Made by a program: the position numbers and the translations under genes | Origin: Luzula sylvatica | Taxonomy: Eukaryota; Streptophyta; Magnoliopsida; Poales; Juncaceae | Assembly (NCBI GenBank): GCA_946800325.1 | Contig: OX326961.1 | Location: 10,972,215-11,036,214 of the forward strand | Direction: 5' to 3' | DNA: 64,000 nt | The notes under the pieces: generated by a model | Databases searched by the model: none | What the model was told of the DNA's origin: nothing | The model's input: the letters and a program-made list of their open reading frames with translations, nothing else | Shown here: piece after piece, positions 34,351 to 46,441 of the stretch | How the letters are laid out: each line of letters starts with the position of its first letter | Numbering within the stretch: the first letter of the stretch is position 1

Positions 34351-34892
34351 ATATTTTCTGTGATGAGGAGTTAAAATTTGGCTTTTGAAAAGTTTTTGTG
34401 TGTCATAAATTAAAAAAAATATATACTTTATTTAAAATAGGTTTTATGGATGTGTAAATATGCGTTTCGTGACAAAAATTTGTATGAAAAATTTATAAAA
34501 ATGCGCATGAGAGTATTCAAGACAATCGATGATATTTGTATAACTACAAATAGCTTTAATGCTTAAGTCATTTATAGAGCGATTATACCTTTGCTCCGGT
34601 CATGGACCCGAGAACCACGCTTACGAAGGAGAACTCTTGATCGATTTCTAGAGCTTTTTTTTTTTTTTTTACGGTAGATCGTGAAGTTTTGTATACGATG
34701 AGCTATTCGACTTCTCTCTTCGTTCTTGTGTGCCTACATGGAAGCAAGAATACCTTTCTCGTCCTTTTCGATAATTATGACAATAGGGAATTCATATTGA
34801 AGGTTAATCTAATATGAATTCTTGTACTCATACTCCCCCTCAATGTTTGGCTTATGGTAGTGTGGTGAGGGAGTGAGTCTTTCACACGTGAT

Positions 34893-36071
34893 TTAGATCC
34901 TTGCTGGTCCAACACCCTTTGAGGTGGAGGGGCCCATGGTGTGTCTATCTTTACGCATCCATACAAATTTTGTAGTGGATTTTGGGTGGCGAAGATCACA
35001 ACTCGTGGAAATGTGTCCTAACTTACAACAATAATTGCAAAAAGCAATTGTCGGTTTGTTGATGGTTTCGGAACTCTTGACAAAGTGATTTGAGAGTTGG
35101 TTAGTTAGGGTTTTCTTTTGAGGTATCGGTTTGGTTGAGTTTACAAAATTGTTTTTCGGTCGAAAAGGTTTGCGCGTATAGTTGTAAGGTCTAGGAGCCC
35201 TCGGTTGATATGGACGGTTGGCGGGGTAATTTACCTCATAAAAATACCCATTTGATCCCCGTTGAAACCAACACTCGGATCGTCCCAAATCAGTACGTCT
35301 CTGGGATGATGGTTGCGTAAAATGGTTATCCCTATGATAGAACCGATTATTTGTAGGGTGTTCCATTCTAACATTCTTACCTTTGTTTTGGTCACGGTAT
35401 ATGAATGCATTTCCGCGATTGTTTTGTTGATTGTTCTCCCGTTTACCTTTTTGATCATTGGATTTTGAGAGACCGGGTTTACTCTCCTTTTTGAACCCGA
35501 GACCCGATTTGTCGTTTGGTTTCTGTCCCACTAACGCCCCTTTCAATATTTGATCCAATGATGGGGTGCTTGGTGCACGTGATGCACAAGCCTTCTTCAA
35601 GGATTCATTTTCTACTTTGGAGTTTTGGAGTTCTACTCTTAGGTGTGATATCTCAAGGTTGAGGGTTTTACATTCACATTTTGAGAAGCCTTGGAATTCC
35701 TTTAATTGTGCTTGGTATGCTTTTACTGATAGTTCTAGGGAAGCTACCTTTGCATTTAGAGCTAGAATTGTGCTCTTGTCTTTTCTCTCCTTTGAACATG
35801 GTTCATCAACGTCTCTTAAGAGGTCGTCGAATGATTCAAGTTCGAGTTTCGTGTTGAATTTTGGTGAGGAACATGAACTAGAGGTTGGACTAATTGAATG
35901 GAATATAGGGTTGAGAATTACCTCATTACCTCGGTTATGTGGTGAACTAGATGAGGATACGTGAGAGGTGAAGCTCATAGAGTGCGGTGTACATGGTTTC
36001 GGTATTGAAGCTCGTTGGAGAATCATAGCTTGAATTGCTCTTTCTACCACATCATCCATCGAAGTTACCAT
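34893..36071 (-). CDS. Gag-like ORF1 of the young element with CCHC knuckle
   Basis: From the ATG at 36071 the frame gives 392 codons and ends TAA. Upstream in-frame codons run to 36101 without ATG. The N-terminal third is Ser/Pro-rich. Residues about 85-165 (ILALNAKVASLELSVKAYQA, ISHLRVELQNSKVENESLKK) look like a coiled coil, followed by the element-typical block LDQILKGALVGQKPNDKSGL. A long Asn/Arg-rich basic region follows, and near the C-terminus a CCHC zinc knuckle, CNYCCKLGHISTSC. This is the layout of the C-terminal half of Sirevirus-type gag. The usual N-terminal UBN2 region is absent, with the PBS only about 60 bp upstream. It probably packages RNA or assembles with a helper gag (inference). 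Confidence 0.8.
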   Translation of the reverse strand: MVTSMDDVVERAIQAMILQRASIPKPCTPHSMSFTSHVSSSSSPHNRGNEVILNPIFHSISPTSSSCSSPKFNTKLELESFDDLLRDVDEPCSKERKDKSTILALNAKVASLELSVKAYQAQLKEFQGFSKCECKTLNLEISHLRVELQNSKVENESLKKACASRAPSTPSLDQILKGALVGQKPNDKSGLGFKKESKPGLSKSNDQKGKRENNQQNNRGNAFIYRDQNKGKNVRMEHPTNNRFYHRDNHFTQPSSQRRTDLGRSECWFQRGSNGYFYEVNYPANRPYQPRAPRPYNYTRKPFRPKNNFVNSTKPIPQKKTLTNQLSNHFVKSSETINKPTIAFCNYCCKLGHISTSCDLRHPKSTTKFVWMRKDRHTMGPSTSKGVGPARI

Positions 36072-36129
36072 TAAGGCCTTGATCGTTATACAAATTGTCA
36101 CATTTACTCAAAGAGACGGTTAGTATTTC

Positions 36130-36141
36130 GCTCTGATACCA
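36130..36141 (-). promoter_or_regulatory. Primer binding site of the young element
   Basis: On the minus strand TGGTATCAGAGC begins two bases after the end of the 5' LTR. It is complementary to the 3' end of initiator tRNA-Met, the usual primer of plant Copia elements. Confidence 0.93.
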
Positions 36142-36143
36142 AT

Positions 36144-37743
36144 TGTTGATTAATTCTAACCTAGAAGGGGGTGAATAGGTAACCTAGGGGGCAATTTTCG
36201 ACTAGGTATACAAATTCTTCTTGCGGAAGCTAATTAATGAAATTTGAATAGAGTAGAAAATACCGAACACGTGAACACACGATGTTGATTACGGAGTTCG
36301 GTAGGTGGTTGCTTATTAGCTTTAACTCACCCTTTACTTGCTTAATCGACCGATTCGATTAGTGGCAAGTACCTACGTCTCCGGGAATGCCTTGTGCCTC
36401 TTTTTGGCTTTCGATTGAATTCCAACTCAACTCGATTACAAGGATTTGCCTAGATCGATTTACACGCTTCTATCGATCTATAGCTAAGGCTCTTTACACT
36501 TTTTGTACTAGCCTATTACAATTTCTAAATATGAACTAAAACGTGATCGGTCACGCAAGTTGGGAATAGTATTTGAAGGGAGAAGAGGGAAATCTAATCT
36601 CTAAGAATGTTTTAGAAGATTATCTAACTCAATGGTATAGCAAGGATTCTCTCTTTGGAAGGTATAATTTGGATAGTTGAAGTGATGAGAGAGAATGAGG
36701 GAAGGGTTCTATTTATAGAACACATAGTCCCTTCCCTCACTTGCTTATTCTGAATAGTCCGTTGCAACGGACATATGGTCCGTTGCAACGGAGTGATTCA
36801 AAAACTAGCCGTTGGAGGCTGCCGTACTTGAATTTATTACACAGTCCGTTGTAACGTAATTAGTCCGTTACAACGGAACTCTGTGTTAGCTAGTCCGTTG
36901 CCACGGACTTGTGTCCGTTACAACGGACCTTCTACTGAGACACCACTTCATCTTTGGATTTAATTCCCGTTGCAACGGAGAGTTTTCCGTTACAACGGGA
37001 TGAGGTGTTCCGTTACAACGTATTGGTTAATCCGTTGCAACGGACGTATGTGTAAGTTTATACTGAAGTGAAGCAAGAATGTCCGTTACAACGGACATTG
37101 ATGTCCGTTACAACGGACATTCTTCTGTGACAGGCTTCCTCATTGGAAATAAAATAACGTTGCAACGGAGATAGAGTTCCGTTACAACGTACATTTCCGT
37201 TACAACGTATTGGTGATTACGTTGCAACGGACTATACTGGTTTTTCCCATGTTGAATAAATCGAGTAGTTCCGTTACAACGGACTGGAATTCCGTTGCAA
37301 CGGACATACTGATTTCAGCCTTTTTAATTGAATTCAAGTACTTTTTCATTGAGTTTAATCTTTTAAACAAGTTTAGAGATACCTATATATTGTATTGATG
37401 ATTAGGTAGATATCCCAACTTGCGGAATCTTCTATGTCTTGATCTTCTTCGCAATTCTTCAATGTCTTGATTCATGTGCGTCTTGATTGATCCTTTCATT
37501 TTGTACCTATCTCCTACACATTTATCTTGCTATATATTGTATTGATGATTAGGTAGATATCCCAACTTGCGGAATCTTCTATGTCTTGATCTTCTTCGCA
37601 ATTCTTCAATGTCTTGATTCATGTGCGTCTTGATTGATCCTTTCATTTTGTACCTATCTCCTACACATTTATCTTGCTAGATTTCGTTAGTAGTATCGAC
37701 ATTGTATTTGAGATAATCAAACAATAGGAAATTTGAACCAACA
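36144..37743 (-). repeat. 5' LTR of the young element
   Basis: 1,600 bp, identical by eye to the 3' LTR except two substitutions. The palindrome cluster is at 36758-37304 and the 147-bp tandem duplication at about 37390-37683. The transcription start should be downstream of the minus-strand TATAAATAG near 36712. Confidence 0.92.
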
Positions 37744-38402
37744 GTTCCCGTTACATGCTTACTTTCATTGATGATTTCTCTAGAAAAGTATGGATTTATT
37801 TTTTTAAAGAGAAAAGTGAGGTGTTTAACACCTTTAAAGAATGAAAGTTGCTTTATGGAAATCAAACAGGAAAGAAAAATCAAGCGGTTGAGAACCGATA
37901 ATGGTTTGGAATTTTGCAACCGAACGTTTGATAATTTTTGTAAGGCCGAAGGTGACACAAAATGGTGGTGAATACTCCACAACAAAAGGAGTTGCGGAAC
38001 GTATGAATAGGACACTACTTGAACGAGCTGGAAGTATGCTTTTCAAGGAGGGTTTGGGAAAGGACTTTTGGGCATAATTCATTAATACTGCTTGCTATTT
38101 GGTAAATATATCTCCTACACTTTCAATTAAATGTAAAATACCAGAGGAAGTGTGGTCCGGCAAGCCGGCCAATTATTTTATCTTGAGGGAGTTTGGGAGT
38201 CCCTTTTATGCTCATGTGAATGAAGGAAAGTTGGAGCCGAGGTCTAAGAAATGTGTCTTTCTCGACTATCCCGGTAATGTGAAGGGTTATAGATTGGGGT
38301 GTCCTAAAAGTTCCAAACATTTATCTCAAGAGATGTTAGTTTAATGAGTCGACAATGTTGAATGAAAAACGGGTTGAACCCGAGTCAACATTGTACTCTT
38401 AT
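37744..38402 (+). pseudogene. Copia integrase, continuation of the 28.8-kb element
   Basis: This resumes the integrase interrupted at 30265: [20 protein letters not shown], the second catalytic Asp in LRTDNGLEF, the catalytic Glu in GVAERMNRTL, then the C-terminal Copia signature (RSKKCVFLDYPGNVKGYRL). At least one frameshift (near 37945) and a stop in place of the Trp after KDFWA break the frame. Reverse transcriptase and RNase H are missing: at about 38403 the sequence changes to an unrelated Copia fragment in the opposite orientation. Confidence 0.85.
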
Positions 38403-39409
38403 AAGTCATCATGAGAACGCCATGATTTCTCTCTTCTTCTTTTTCGGCCATATTCGCATTTTCAACTACTCGTTTCTCGGACTAGCACTCTTTTGCGTAG
38501 TGCATAGTTTTCCCGCAATTGTAGCACTCGACATTTGCTCGATTTGACCGGTCGCCTCTTCCACGACCACACCCTCAACCCCGCCAATTCTGTTGATTAG
38601 AGTGGCTCTTTTCTTCATAATTATTATCACCATGACAACGGTCTCGCCCTTGACCAAAATCATGACCTCTACGATCACATCCTCTCCCTCGATTATGTCG
38701 AACAAACATCACTTTATCGTCCTTGATAGTCGCCTTGGCTTATAAGGCCTCCTCGAGCGACTTGTTCTTCTTCTTCTTTTTGCGTTGTTCATGTGCCTCA
38801 AGAGGACCAGCAAGTTCATCGACAGCCATAATTTCCAAATCCTTGGACTACTCAATGGCGCATACTACGTTCTCAAAATTTTCAGTCAAGGATCGCAAAA
38901 TCTTCTCGACAACCCTCGTCTCAGTTTAGTTTTCTCCATTGCCTTTGAGTTGATTTATGACAGTTTGCACACGCATGATATAATCGGATACTCCTTCCGT
39001 TTCTTTCATCTTCATGGCCTCCAACTCGCCTCGTAAGGTTTGAAGCATCACTTATTTAACTAGGTCAGCACCTTTAAAGACTTTTTGCAAAATCTCCCAA
39101 GCTTCCTTCGAGGTTAATGCACTAGAAATTTTTTGAAAATCCGACTCATCCACTGCTTGAAATAAGATGTGGAGAGCCGTCTTGTCTTTAATTCACTTCT
39201 CTTTCAGTGTCTTCAGTTGAGGTGTTGTCAAGCCAGTGGTAGAAGCTGGCTCCTAGTGGCCTTCCTCGATTACTTCCTATACGTCTTGTCGCCGAGCAAC
39301 ACACGCATTTGGATGCTCCAATTCTCGTAGATTGTCTTCGTGAGTCGTGGTAGTGGGATGTGCCCTAGCGATGTACACCCGAAATCTGCCATTCGCTCTA
39401 ATACCAATT
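38403..39409 (-). pseudogene. Copia gag fragment (relative of the 60.6-kb element)
   Basis: The plus-strand text parallels 62700-63680 block by block: ATCATGAGAACGCCAT against ATCATGAGAACACCAT, the CCHC region (GTAGCACTCGACATTTGCTC against GTAACACTCGACACTTGCTC), and the end with its PBS. It is therefore a gag region on the minus strand, from the PBS (TTGGTATTAGAGC, 39395-39407) down to just after the zinc knuckle, with stops and frameshifts. It ends abruptly at about 38403, at the junction with the plus-strand integrase pseudogene. Pol is absent. Confidence 0.8.
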
Positions 39410-39732
39410 TGTTTGAATAAGCTCACAAAATTCAGATTTTAATTGAGAAAGAAAGAATAATTATTCTCAATACTTCTTAATACTTGTTTCTATTTCTTTT
39501 TCTCTCTTACTTTCTTCATCTTACAAATGAAATGAGCTCATATTTATAGGTTAGGTAATTCATACATACATGAATCACATTAAACCCTTACATTAACTTT
39601 TCACTAATATCAAGTTCATGAATTATATTTCCTAGATGAACTTGATCTTTCACACTCATACATTGAATTTAATAAAACATGAACCTAAAACATAATTTAA
39701 TAAAACATGTTAATTAAGTTTATATTTCAACA
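39410..39732 (-). repeat. 5' LTR of the 38.4-kb Copia fragment
   Basis: On the plus strand the LTR runs from TGTTTGAATAAGC to ATATTTCAACA (323 bp) and directly borders the PBS of the gag fragment. The minus strand carries CCTATAAATATGAGC, a good TATA box. No partner LTR lies on the other side. Confidence 0.7.
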
Positions 39733-39913
39733 TGTTTCAGTTATTTTGTAATTCAATAGACCCCCGATGAAAAATGTGGGGTTAGTTGCTTTTGTCAGAT
39801 ACCACATCATTATCAGAATCCGCTGCGGAGGCATAGTGATGACATGTCGATTTATGATTGAGCACTCAGCTGTCACGGTAGCGGTACCCAACCGACATCA
39901 GGCGTTACTCCTA

Positions 39914-40366
39914 TGTTAAATATATATGATAAACACATTATATTTCTATTTATATAATACATATAAGGAATGTGCAATATATGTGTATATATGATATACG
40001 TATTATATTTTCATCTCTAAAATACATATAAAGAATGTATAATTAGGTTTGGGCTAATGATATTTTCTTACATATTGATATTTCTCTTATTCTATAAATA
40101 CACATGTATACCGCCTCATAATTTCGGATAGAACACACATCAACTTAATATATACGTGTATTTTAGAGAGAGGAAAGTGAGAGAGAATTCGAGTCGAGAT
40201 AAGGAGAAAAAGAGTTGCCGTTTCAAACCGATTCAAGCGTGATTCGGAAGGTATAAACAAGAACATCTTCCTTCGAATATTAATTTTTACACGGATCCTT
40301 GTGATCCTTGTGGACAAGTCCTACAATGACAATTTTCGTTGCGTTTAGATGTCGTGGAATCCAACA
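39914..40366. mobile_element. Possible solo LTR
   Basis: The segment starts TGTTAAATATA and ends GGAATCCAACA, with a TATA box in TTCTATAAATACACATG near 40090 followed by a GA-rich leader, as in LTRs. The flanks (TCCTA and CTATA) do not match, so the boundaries or the call may be wrong. The DNA before it (39740-39913) holds no gene. Confidence 0.35.
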
Positions 40367-40450
40367 CTATATACTATATGGCACCACCTCAGGTCTGGAA
40401 ATAAACTAACCCAAGTATGAATTCTTACCTACGCCTAGCTATATAGAAAA

Positions 40451-42939
40451 GGGGCAATTAGCAATATATCCCTGCTTAACATCGTAATAACAAATTGGAA
40501 AATTATAGTTTGTCCTTCAAAACAAAATCGTGATGTCATGATAATAACATCACGATTTTGATATCGTGGTGAAATATGAGAACATAGTAGGACAGCTCTA
40601 ACAAATTTATTCTTATGAAACTGTCAATTACATATATTGATATATATCCATCGTAAAATCAGTTTATATCAAATTAATACATAACAAAAAAAAATCTGTT
40701 AAGTTCTAACGAGATAAGTGAGTTTACCATTTTAACCCTTCCTTCACATACACGATCTCTTTCCCTCTCTCTCAATATCTTTATCTCGATCTCTCTTCCT
40801 CTCTCTTTCTCACAGATCTATCTCCCTGCTTGAAGTCCAGATAGAGGGGCGCTCTCTCATGGTCTATCTCATGGTCGCTTTGCCTCTTTCGATAACTTTA
40901 ATGTTCTACACCATGGAGATGAAGGGAGCTCACTAGAACGGCTCAGGTTCTACGATCAGTAAGGCGAGTAAAGAAAACACGTTTCAGATCCTCATTTCTT
41001 TCTCGCACGAAGTAGAGGCTCGTTTGATCAGTGAAGGTGCCTCTATTATTTACAAATTTTATTGATTATGTAATTTGTGCTTAATTAGAGAAAAATATGC
41101 TGAATTAGGGCTAAAATAAAAGTCAATTTGAACTGGATTAGTGAAAATAATAATGAATTTGGGTTAATTGGGGATGCATGAGGGTCAATTTAAGATGAAT
41201 TGTTCACAGCAATGTTTATTACGGTTAGTCAGCGATTTTAAAGATAAATGGTGAATACTTATGTATTAATTATTGTTTCTTACAGAGATTTCACTATATG
41301 ATTTAAATGTTCAAAAAAGGTCTTGTTAATTTTAGTTCATTTATGGCTAATGCGAGCAATTTAATTATTAATTGCAGGAATATAGGGGGAGCGTTCAGGT
41401 TATTGAATTTATGTGAGTATTAAGAAATGATTTATATTTGAACGGGAATTCTGCGAGGAGAAGGCAAGATAGGTCGAGATGACATTGAATTGTATCTAGT
41501 TTGTTGTAATTTTTTGGGGGAGCAGAATGATAGGTCGGGCTTGTAGAGTGTCTTTGTACCAGTTCGACGTATCGGGGAATTATAAAGTGTGAGTTTAAGA
41601 TCATAAATCTTTGTGTGTATGTTATGTAGATGTGTATATGTTGTAAATGATATGATTGGCGGTATGCAAGTTATTTAGAATTATTTCAAATTGTATATAT
41701 ACTTAGAAATTTTGTTTTCAAATATTTTAAAATATACAATTTCTATTTGAAATGGTACAACATAGTACAAATTAATGTCCTAGTAATATGTCTGTAACAA
41801 ACTTGTACAAATTATATTTTAAATTATGATAATGTTTAACAAATTATAAAAATAAATCAAAGATTGCCGTAATGTAATTATAACAAAAACCCAAAAATCA
41901 CACAACACATTATCAAAAGGGAAAAAATACGTTTACAAGTTCTTTAATACAAAGTTTTTCATCGTACATATAATTTCAAACTCGATCTTGTGCTAATTAT
42001 GCCAATTCCAATATTAAACCATTTTGGATTGGTAGTTCAAACATGTACGCAACAAGGTCCCGTTTATACGATGGAATTCTTATTGATATGTGACTTATCT
42101 TGAAACAATTGATCAAACAATTTTCATCCTCTTCAAAATAACTATTTGCATGCCTAGAAACAATTAAAAAAATGTGCAATTAATCAAACACCTAGCAGTC
42201 ATTTACTTTATAAATAGAAAAAATATGTATAAATGGTTAATTTAATAGATTAATTTATGTTATCAAAGAAGAAACATACGAAGTCATATGTTATGCGAAG
42301 TCGTCAACCTGTTATTTATCCCCAAATAACTCTAATTCAAGTCATCAACCCTAAATTCAACATAATTATGTCTAGTTAACCATATGACCAAGATACATTT
42401 AGTGATCAAATAGACCATTTTCTGGTGAAATTGAGTCAATTTCATGTGAGAAACATACACAAAGAGGAACATGAAGCTGCATGTATGGCTTCGTTTTCTT
42501 TACTTACTCCACTTAGGGACTGTAGACCCGAGTCGATGGCTTTTTTTGGCTGGGCTTCATCTATCTCCACACCATATGATTCGAATATTATCAACAGACA
42601 TAGAGTTCTGTGAAAGAGAGAGAAATCGTGAGATTGGGCAGATGTACTCTCCCTACATCGTTTAAACTTGGAAGTACTGCAAAAAAATTCTTCACAAAGA
42701 TACTGCAAGATGCATAAAGCGATAGAGGTGAGTTTAGGAGGAAAATGGATACATACGTGAAGGGAGGGGTATAATAATCGTCAAATCATATATTCTCTCT
42801 ATTAAATTTAACATTAAATGTTAGTTATGGATAAATTTGATATAAAATGAATTTAGGACTGACAAATATGTAATTAGTGATTTTGAAGGGATAATTTTGT
42901 TATTTGGATGGTAAGTAAGGATATGTGGGTAATTCCCCC
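40451..42939. mobile_element. Probable non-autonomous Mutator-like element
   Basis: The left end (GGGGCAATTAGCAATATATC) and the reverse complement of the right end (GGGGGAATTACCCACATATC) match along about 45 bp at roughly three quarters of positions, including AATAACAAA further in. The flanks are TATAGAAAA (40442-40450) and TATATAAAA (42940-42948), a 9-bp duplication with one mismatch, as for Mutator. The 2.5-kb interior has no transposase. A CT-rich, GC-richer stretch (40740-41030) resembles a host gene leader followed by a GGTG donor, and TTGCAG or TTACAG acceptors occur at about 41285 and 41380, so gene capture is possible, but no host family is recognisable. Confidence 0.6.
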
Positions 42940-42948
42940 TATATAAAA

Positions 42949-44099
42949 TATAAGGCGTCGCTTGGCAAGCAGAATTAGTAGAGTGAAATCGAATTATAAG
43001 GTGAGGAGAAAAAAGTCATAATTGCACAGTTTGTTTGGATGTCTAAATTATAAAATATTAGAAAATATAATCATTTGATTGGTTGAGTACAATTTTTTTT
43101 GAAAATTTTCTATTGGAAGTGTTGAAATAATATTTAATCAAAATTGGTAAAAGAATACCAATTTTGTAGATTCAATATAATATTATTATAATATATATTT
43201 TATATATTATTACAATCATATATATAATATTATATATTATTGTAACAATATATATAATATTATATTAATAATATGAATATAATTATTTTATCATTATAAG
43301 ATAATTATTATATATTATTATAATAATATATATACATTTACATTATTAATATGGATATAATTATTATAATATAATTATTTTATCATTATAATGTAATTAT
43401 GATATATTATTATAATAATATATAATATTATATTAATTATATGGATATAGTTATTTTATTATTATAATAATATTATTAAAATAACTATAGTGAATATTTT
43501 GCTTAATTAATATAGTCTGAGATAAGTCATCCAACCTATCTCAGTTAATAAAAATTTAATAATTTTAAAATATTAATTACTAATTGTTAATTTGATGAGA
43601 TTTTAATTACGTATATTATTTATTAATTAAGTATTAACAATTAATTATCATGTTAATTAAAGCCATTAATTATGATGAAAAATGAGAGGAAATTGGATGG
43701 GACAGAATAAAAATTATTCACGTTAGAATAAAAAACCACAGTTTAACTTTTTAGGCGTGAACAATCTTCAACTAAGAACAAAAAATTATTCAAAGAGAGA
43801 TGAATTAAATGTTTCAAATTTTTAAGAGAATAAAGAAAAGTGAGGGTTTGTTTCTTATTTTTTTATTTTTACTAACATTTCCATTTCGCCCATGCGTCTG
43901 TATCGTATTGTACTTGAGAGAGCAGAGCATCCTAGGATTCTTTTCCACCATATATTGGTTGAGATCACAAAACGACGTCTTCCCGCCAAACACCTCGCCA
44001 CTCCCCTCTCACTTTCCCAGAAATAAAAGAAAACAATTACAACGCTTTTTGCATCTTACTCCAAATAAATACACAAATATCCAAACACTAGAACTTTGA
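42949..44099. other. Very AT-rich DNA, no gene seen
   Basis: From 43140 to 43520 the DNA is nearly all A/T, with repeated ATATAATATTATA and ATTATTATAATAATATAT motifs that can fold back. An open frame at 43809-44099 looks like chance: no motif and no family resemblance. Confidence 0.6.
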
Positions 44100-44107
44100 C
44101 TAGTGAT

Positions 44108-44817
44108 CAATGTTGCAAATGACGGGAAACGATACGGTACGGTCGGTCACCGTTTTAATGTTTTACTGTAAAACGGTCGTAAAACGGTAAAAAAACGGTT
44201 ATTTAAATCGGCAATATTTTATAGCAATTATAATAAAAATTTAAAAATAAAACAAACAAAAATATAATAATTCAATTTTTATAATTCAACTTAAATATAC
44301 ACGAAAGTCCAAAATTAAAAAAAACATACGAAATATTAATAAAACATATCGAATAAATGTCCATCGACCTAAACATATCAGAATAAATATTCGTAGATAT
44401 CTAATTAGACAAAAAGATCAACTAACTAGATGCGTCAATCGGAATTAGACACAAAATAATTGACCATGATAAGCTGGATCAGAGTTAACACCTTGTTCAT
44501 GTAAGAATTAAACACAAAATACCACTAATTATAATTATTATTTGAAAAAGAACCTTCGATCTCTCTCCAAATTTACTACGAAACAGCTACGGGTTTGTAA
44601 TGCCAAAAAAAAAAAAAAAAAAAAAAAAAACCAAAATTTTTTTTTTTATGAAAAAAACGATTAAAAAAAACGTTTAAAACGTTTTTTGAGAAAAAAAACG
44701 GTCAAAGACAGTAAAAAAAACGGTTGACCATTTTTTGACATTTTCTTGTAAAAAACAGTACGGTTTGGCACCGTTTTACCCTTTTTTTACCGTTTTACAC
44801 CGTTTTTTGCAACACTG
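44108..44817. mobile_element. hAT MITE with AACGGT repeats
   Basis: The 710-bp element starts CAATGTTGCAAA and its right end is TTTGCAACACTG, so the 12-bp ends match with one difference. A perfect 8-bp duplication, CTAGTGAT, flanks it (44100-44107 and 44818-44825). Both subterminal zones are dense in AACGGT/ACCGTT. A poly-A and poly-T pair near 44610-44645 lies inside. No coding frame. Confidence 0.88.
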
Positions 44818-45059
44818 CTAGTGATTATTGATTAACCAGAAGTCCACAACTTTTAGAAATTTTAGTATTAGCGAATCTCCGTGTATAAAATATATGTTTA
44901 TTATTTTTTGTTATTTACTTATATATATATATATATTAATTATTTATTTCGATTTTCAAATTTAGTATTATTCATTTTTCAAGTAGATATGTTTATACAT
45001 TAAAAAATATATAACAAGTATCTGAGAATTATTTGATATTATTAGTATAGTGTTCAAAA

Positions 45060-45077
45060 TAAATTGTTGAAAAATTG

Positions 45078-45136
<59 letters not shown>

Positions 45137-45176
45137 TCTTAAGTACCAAACTCATGATACTTAATTAAGTATCTTA

Positions 45177-45210
<34 letters not shown>
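45060..45210. repeat. (TA)n tracts
   Basis: TA runs at about 45080-45132 and 45184-45208 border a 50-bp remnant (TTAAGTACCAAACTCATGAT) related to the MITE at 45211-45399. Confidence 0.8.
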
Positions 45211-45215
<5 letters not shown>

Positions 45216-45399
45216 GTTAAACTTTCATATTGGTACTTACTATTTTTCACCATTGAATTTGTATTGAGATTTGTGCATTTTATGATGTGCACAAACTTTC
45301 ATGATCATCATGAAAAAACACAAATCTCAATGCAAATCCAATGATGAAAAAACATTAAGTACCAAAATATTAGTACTTAATTAAGTAGTTTAGCCTCCC
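45211..45399. mobile_element. Short MITE in (TA)n, probable Mutator type
   Basis: The left end reads GAGAGGTTAAACTTTC and the reverse complement of the right end reads GGGAGGCTAAACTACT. The inner parts pair through GGTACTTA and TTTTTCA. The interior is itself a palindrome around CATGATCATCATG. Both flanks are TATATATAT, compatible with a 9-bp duplication but ambiguous inside a TA run. Confidence 0.6.
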
Positions 45400-45422
45400 T
45401 ATATATATATATATATATATAT

Positions 45423-46110
45423 GGAAAATTTTTAAAAACCCCCTAACTTTTTTCAATATTCTAAAAACCCCCATCACTTTTGAGAAACTCCAAAAAACCC
45501 CCTAAAATCAAATTTTTCTTTCAAAAAACCCCCTTGAGGTGTTAATTTTTTTTTGGGACCAAATTACCCCTCCAGTTTTATAAAATGCATTTTTGCTAAT
45601 AATCTTTAGTATTTTTTTAATTTAAAAATTCATAAAAATTTCATAATTAATTAATTATATATTAAGTCGTATAATTATATATCAATTTATATATTTGCAA
45701 AATCATACATCGTTTGACCTATAATTTATTTAACGACTAACAAATAATAAAAATATAAATAATAACAAATGAATTTACTTTTATATGAATGATACATTAG
45801 ATCATCTATTTAGAATCAGATTTTTTTGCCGATATATGCACTTGTTATGGGATGAAATTAAATCGTATTTAAACACTTTCGCCAATCTGTTTGACGAAAG
45901 TAAAAAAAAATTGACAGACTATTTAGCGAAAGTGCTAGTTCTGAAATTCAAACATAATAGTGTTAATTTTAAAATAAAAAATACTAAACATTATTAAGAA
46001 AAATCATTTTTTTGAAAGAAAAGTTTGTTTTTAATGGGTTTTTGGAGTTTCTCAAAAGTGAGGGATTTTTTGAATATTGAAAAAAGTTAGGGGGTTTTTA
46101 AAAATTTTCC
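45423..46110. mobile_element. Foldback MITE with long perfect ends
   Basis: The terminal 35-40 bp on each side are perfect inverted copies (left GGAAAATTTTTAAAAACCCC, right GGGGTTTTTAAAAATTTTCC), and pairing continues through TTTGAGAAACTCCAAAAACCC for about 100 bp. Inside, CACTTTCGCCA and GCGAAAGTG form another inverted pair (45880-45940). No clear target duplication. Related TAGGGGTTTTTT text at 46260-46370 suggests a second, broken copy next to it. Confidence 0.7.
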
Positions 46111-46374
46111 AAAAATAAATTGCTTCGAAGATAATTTGATAATTAAGAAAATATAACACTTAGTATTTAATTAGTTTAAAGAAAAAAGATGTAAGGGTAA
46201 AATGGGAATTAACAAAATTTAAAATCTCATAGTTGATTTATAATTAGCAAAACTTAATGGTAGGGGGGTTTTTACAAAGAGAAGTTTGGAATAGGGGTTT
46301 TTTTTGGAGATTTAAAGAAGTCAGGGTTTTTTTTTAAATATCAAGAAAAGATAGGGGTTTTTTTTAAAATTTCC

Positions 46375-46376
<2 letters not shown>

Positions 46377-46438
<62 letters not shown>
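46377..46438. repeat. (TA)n microsatellite
   Basis: About 60 bp of uninterrupted TA dinucleotides directly precede the next MITE. Confidence 0.9.

Positions 46439-46439
<1 letters not shown>

Positions 46440-46441
<2 letters not shown>

Larger units (their letters stand above)
30266..37743 (-). mobile_element. Young non-autonomous LTR retrotransposon with two ORFs and no pol
   Basis: Two direct LTRs of 1,600 bp each (30266-31865 and 36144-37743) start TGTTGATTAATTC and end GAACCAACA. A perfect 5-bp duplication, GTTCC, flanks the element (30261-30265 and 37744-37748). The PBS next to the right LTR and the PPT next to the left LTR show that it reads on the minus strand. By eye the LTRs differ at two positions (near 30686/36564 and 31797/37675), so the insertion is very recent. 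The 4.3-kb interior has a gag-like ORF and a second ORF but no protease, integrase, reverse transcriptase or RNase H. It must be mobilised in trans. Palindromes and the gag style suggest a Sirevirus-type Copia origin (inference). Confidence 0.93.

Noticed and set aside
35566..35964. 132-codon plus-strand frame
   Set aside because: Antisense shadow of the gag-like ORF of the young LTR element.
39914..40366. Treating the TG...CA segment as a certain solo LTR
   Set aside because: Flanks TCCTA and CTATA do not match and no second copy is present; kept only as a low-confidence feature.
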